DNA of 64,000 nucleotides from Klebsiella grimontii (GTDB taxonomy: Bacteria > Pseudomonadota > Gammaproteobacteria > Enterobacterales > Enterobacteriaceae), in NCBI RefSeq assembly GCF_900200035.1, contig NZ_FZTC01000015.1:1-64000 (forward strand). The letters run 5' to 3'. Both the position numbers and the translations under genes were made by a program. Positions within the stretch are counted from its first letter, which is position 1. Every line of letters starts with the position of its first letter. Shown here piece by piece: positions 61,483 through 64,000 of the stretch. Under the pieces are notes generated by a model, which saw only the letters and a program-made list of their open reading frames with translations, was not told the origin of the DNA and did not search any database.

Positions 61483-62772
61483 ATGATATTGGTCCAGTTT
61501 CTGGTGGTGCTGCTGTTTCTGTACATCGGCATGCGGGTTGGCGGGATCGGCGTGGGGTTTGCCGGCGGCGCCGGCGTGATTGTCCTCAGCGCGCTCGGCG
61601 CGACGCCGGGCGATATGCCGATGCTGGTTATCGTGTTTATCATGGTGGTGATCGTGGCGATTGCCGCCATGCAGGAGGCCGGCGGTATTGAATATCTTGT
61701 TGACCTCACCGAGCGCCTGCTGCGCCGCTATCCGCGATTGTTAGTCATCACCGCGCCGCTTTCCACCTGGCTATTAACCATGATGGCCAGCACCGGGCAG
61801 GTCTCCTTTGCCTGTATGCCGGTTATTGTCGGCGTGGCGAAAGAGAACAATATAAAACCTACCCGCGCGCTTGCTCTCTCCGTCAGCGCGTCTTTGCTGG
61901 GTATTGTGGCGTCGCCCATTTCCGCGGCGGTGATTTTTTTCTCGGGGATACTGGAGAAAGGGCATGACGGCTGGGGCTATATTGAGCTCATTGCGGTATC
62001 AATACCGTCCACCTTTCTTGCGCTGCTGGTCACCTCCTTTTTTTACCTGTTCTGGGACAGAATCCGCCAGCAGGATCGGCTCTGTGACAATCCGGTTCAG
62101 GTTAAGGCACGGACTGAGCGGGCTATCCCGCCCTATGCCGGTCGTTCGGTGCTGATCTTTATCGTTGGGCTGGTTGCGGTTCTGGCCTATGCGATTGTCA
62201 CCAGTCCAAAATTAGGGCTGATTGCCCATCCGGTCATGAGCAGCGGGCAGGCGCGGGTAGGGGTGATGATGGGCGTTGCGCTGCTGATTGTGGTGTGCTG
62301 CCGGGTTAACGTCCACAAGGTCCCGTCCGGCTCGGTGTTTAAAACCGGGATGACCTCCTGCATCTGTATCCTTGGCGTCGCCTGGCTGGGTTCCACCTTT
62401 ATGGACAGTAATCAACAGTGGCTGCAAAGCGCGGTCTCGTCACATTTATTGGATTCGCCCATTATGTTGGCGCTCATCATTATGGCGGCATCATGTTTCT
62501 TGTATTCGCAGGCGGCTTCAACAAAAATTTTATTCCCTGCCGCGCTGAGCATGGGCGTTGCTCCCGCTATTTTGGTCGCCTGCTTTCCGGCTACGGCTTC
62601 TCTTTTTATTTTGCCAAATTACCCGACGTTACTGGCAGCGGTAGAGCTGGACGATACCGGCTCCACCAAACTGGGGCGACATATTATCGATCACCCTTTT
62701 CTGCTGCCTGGCCTGGCATCGGTGCTGCTTTCTATTCTCTTCGCCGCGGGGCTGGCTCTTATAATTCGGTGA
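61483..62772 (+). CDS. DcuA/DcuB-family C4-dicarboxylate carrier
   Basis: This 429-residue protein has about ten to twelve membrane helices and resembles E. coli DcuA and DcuB, for example GGIGVGFAGGAGVIVLSALG, MASTGQVSFACMPVI, LGIVASPISAAVIF and FILPNYPTLLAAVELDDTGSTKLG. E. coli members exchange or take up fumarate, malate, aspartate and succinate. I chose the ATG at 61483 after gtggagg. It could import a substrate or export a C4 product of the preceding enzymes. It is 112 bp downstream of the FAH-family gene on the same strand. Confidence 0.87.
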   Translation: MILVQFLVVLLFLYIGMRVGGIGVGFAGGAGVIVLSALGATPGDMPMLVIVFIMVVIVAIAAMQEAGGIEYLVDLTERLLRRYPRLLVITAPLSTWLLTMMASTGQVSFACMPVIVGVAKENNIKPTRALALSVSASLLGIVASPISAAVIFFSGILEKGHDGWGYIELIAVSIPSTFLALLVTSFFYLFWDRIRQQDRLCDNPVQVKARTERAIPPYAGRSVLIFIVGLVAVLAYAIVTSPKLGLIAHPVMSSGQARVGVMMGVALLIVVCCRVNVHKVPSGSVFKTGMTSCICILGVAWLGSTFMDSNQQWLQSAVSSHLLDSPIMLALIIMAASCFLYSQAASTKILFPAALSMGVAPAILVACFPATASLFILPNYPTLLAAVELDDTGSTKLGRHIIDHPFLLPGLASVLLSILFAAGLALIIR

Positions 62773-62866
62773 ATCACGCCAATCTGGCCTGCGATAGGTT
62801 GGGGAGCAGGCCGGTGATTATCTCTAAAACATGGCGAAAATTGTCACGTTTATTCGAGGGGGGCAG

Positions 62867-62962
62867 ATGAGCCGTTTTCAGGGAGTTATCATTCCCGTGC
62901 TGGTCAGAATTGTTGTAAAACCAAATAGAAATCACCGCTCAGACAGGGCCTTCGGTTGTTGA
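62867..62962 (+). pseudogene. Possible remnant: 5' end of a second DapA-like gene
   Basis: After a strong aggggggc site, an ATG opens MSRFQGVIIPVLV, which resembles the first strand of DapA-family enzymes (usually G-x-x-P-x-x-T-P-F). The similarity stops after about 12 residues and the frame ends at 62962 inside the 3' end of the truncated gene on the other strand. It looks like the stub of a gene cut off by a deletion. The stretch is too short to be sure. Confidence 0.35.
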
Positions 62963-63424
62963 ATCAAAATCCGATTCGTCGGCCGCCACTAAGAGCGGCC
63001 CTAACGAGGCAAACAGGCGCTGTATTTCTTCATCCGCTGCGGTGAGGATGACTGCGGATTGATTTATTCCATCACTATATGCCAGGCGTAATCTGACGCA
63101 GTTTGCAGGCTGGAATATCTCACGTAGGGTTCGGGACTGAATACCTGGTACAAGCGAAATCAGGGTGTGTGAATCGCGTAACCGCACACCGCGCGCGAGT
63201 TCATTTAAAGTATCAGGGTTAACGCTAATAATAATGACATCCGCTTCATCAATGACCGCCTGGTGATTGTCCAGGGTCCAGCAGGGAAATTTCCTTGCCA
63301 GCCTTTGAGCCCGTTCGCTGTTTGCCGGGGACAGAAACACCTGGGCGCCCGTTTCCGCCTGAAAGAATCCTGCGATCAGTTTTTCGCTTAACGCATCCAC
63401 GCCCAGAACGCCTATTCTTTTCAT
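62939..63424 (-). pseudogene. Truncated pyrroline-5-carboxylate reductase-like gene
   Basis: This 161-residue frame shows an NADP-binding Rossmann domain (MKRIGVLGVDALSEKLIAGFF, then ADVIIISVNPDTLNEL and ISLVPGIQSRTLREI) like ProC. It breaks off after DESDFDSTTEGPV, where full-length enzymes (about 270 residues) continue with a GSGPA-type motif and a dimerisation domain. The catalytic region is therefore lost. The start at 63424 has ggggacga before it. The residue pattern is diverged from housekeeping ProC, so it is probably a paralogue, now non-functional. Confidence 0.7.
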
Positions 63425-63439
63425 TCGTCCCCCGGTTAC

Positions 63440-63801
63440 GTGCATGAGAGGCGGCGAGATGACGCTCCGCCACGATAATATCCGGTCTCCGGCGAAGCAG
63501 GTCGGCCGGCATCCCCACAGAGGCGATCTGCGCGGGCCTGGGCCATCCGCGCGGTTGCCTGAGCAAGATCCAGATTCTGCGCGAGTGCGTCAGACACCAA
63601 TGAACTCAACATCGGGTCGTTAAACCCTTCCCACCACACATCAAAACTGGCGATCCGCGAGGCGCTTCTTTGCTGGACGGCAGGCTGAGAGTGATAGTGC
63701 TTCAAAAGCGGTGCATCGGGACGATGATAATCCGGCCCAACGGCACAGCCCGCCAGTAAGCCAGCCGTGACGGCCAGGACAAGAGTACGCAGGAGAAACA
63801 T
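63440..63801 (-). pseudogene. RND efflux outer-membrane factor with an internal deletion
   Basis: The first 92 residues are a normal N-terminus of a NodT-type outer-membrane lipoprotein: lipobox LLAGC, AVGPDYHRPDAP, WWEGFNDPMLSSLVSDALAQNLDLAQATARMAQARAD. The frame then changes, and in another frame ASVGMPADLLRRRPDIIVAERHLAASHA follows, a stretch that lies about 200 residues further on in intact proteins. The rest of the C-terminal half is missing too. An internal deletion with a frameshift is the simplest reading, so no channel can be made. Confidence 0.8.
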
Positions 63802-63825
63802 GATGTGCCTTGAGTCAACTGTGAT

Positions 63826-63853
63826 TTGTGACTACATTACCAAATGGTCACAA
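63826..63853. promoter_or_regulatory. Inverted repeat between the efflux remnant and the TetR gene
   Basis: ttgtgac (63826-63832) and gtcacaa (63847-63853) are perfect inverted repeats with a 14-base spacer in the divergent promoter region. This size and place fit a TetR-family operator controlling both genes. Confidence 0.6.
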
Positions 63854-63889
63854 GTTGTCAATCGGGGCCTTCTGGGCTAAGCTGGAAAA

Positions 63890-64000
63890 ATGACAAAATA
63901 CACAAATGCACACTCCTCACGGGGACCGTCGGACCATTGCGTCCGCGATCGGATTGTGGAAGCCGCTACGGAGCACTTCGGGTATTTCGGCTACGAGAAG
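63890..64000 (+). CDS. TetR-family regulator, N-terminus only
   Basis: The 37 codons before the window edge read MTKYTNAHSSRGPSDHCVRDRIVEAATEHFGYFGYEK, where RDRIVEAATEHFGYFGYEK is the first helix of a TetR DNA-binding domain. The gene continues beyond 64000. It is divergent from the outer-membrane factor remnant, the usual place of an efflux repressor. Confidence 0.75.
   Translation, partial: MTKYTNAHSSRGPSDHCVRDRIVEAATEHFGYFGYEK

Overview
The window is chromosomal DNA of an enteric bacterium of the family Enterobacteriaceae. It most likely comes from the Klebsiella/Raoultella group. Positions 1 to about 28.7 kb follow the E. coli aspU to crl gene order (dkgB, yafC, yafD, yafE, mltD, gloB, yafS, rnhA, dnaQ, aspV, yafV, fadE, gmhA, yafJ, yafK, dinB, yafP, pepD, gpt, frsA, crl), and I recognise the products from memory of the E. 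coli proteins. A complete nqrABCDEF-nqrM operon lies between yafK and dinB. That is a Klebsiella-like trait and is absent from E. coli K-12. The window opens on the last 11 bases of a 5S rRNA, so an rRNA operon lies just to the left. No species can be fixed without a database search.

From 28.8 kb on, the expected neighbours of crl in E. coli (phoE, proB, proA) are missing and the content is accessory. (1) 28.8-42.4 kb: a tightly packed 12-gene minus-strand operon for an exopolysaccharide made by the Wzx/Wzy route. It encodes a WcaJ-type initiating transferase, an outer-membrane beta-barrel, a short Wza-like lipoprotein, a Wzc-like co-polymerase whose kinase motifs are degenerate, a flippase, a polymerase, three glycosyltransferases, an orphan membrane protein, a periplasmic hydrolase-like protein and an acetyltransferase. 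(2) 42.7-44.6 kb: gabD and a small zinc-ribbon protein. (3) 44.7-48.0 kb: a FoxA/FhuA-type siderophore receptor and its AraC-type regulator, each preceded by a Fur-box-like sequence. (4) 48.1-51.7 kb: uxuR, uxuB and uxuA for hexuronate use, with UxuR/ExuR-like operators. (5) 52.3-54.8 kb: yjhX, yjhQ and a double methyltransferase whose second half is YjhP. (6) 54.9-62.8 kb: an unassigned catabolic regulon made of an OprB porin, an MFS transporter, a LacI regulator, a DapA-family lyase, an FAH-family enzyme and a DcuA/DcuB-family carrier. Near-identical LacI-type operators sit at both divergent promoters. (7) 62.8-64.0 kb: a scarred zone holding a possible dapA-like gene start, a truncated P5C-reductase-like gene, an internally deleted RND outer-membrane factor, and the start of a TetR regulator that runs off the window.

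The most interesting items are the pseudokinase-type EPS co-polymerase with its split outer-membrane exporter, the methyltransferase::YjhP fusion that still carries an internal ribosome-binding site and a possible TTG start, the LacI-controlled sugar-acid-like regulon, and a GDPD-family protein that has lost metal-binding residues. All functional statements rest on motifs and remembered family sequences; no searches were run.
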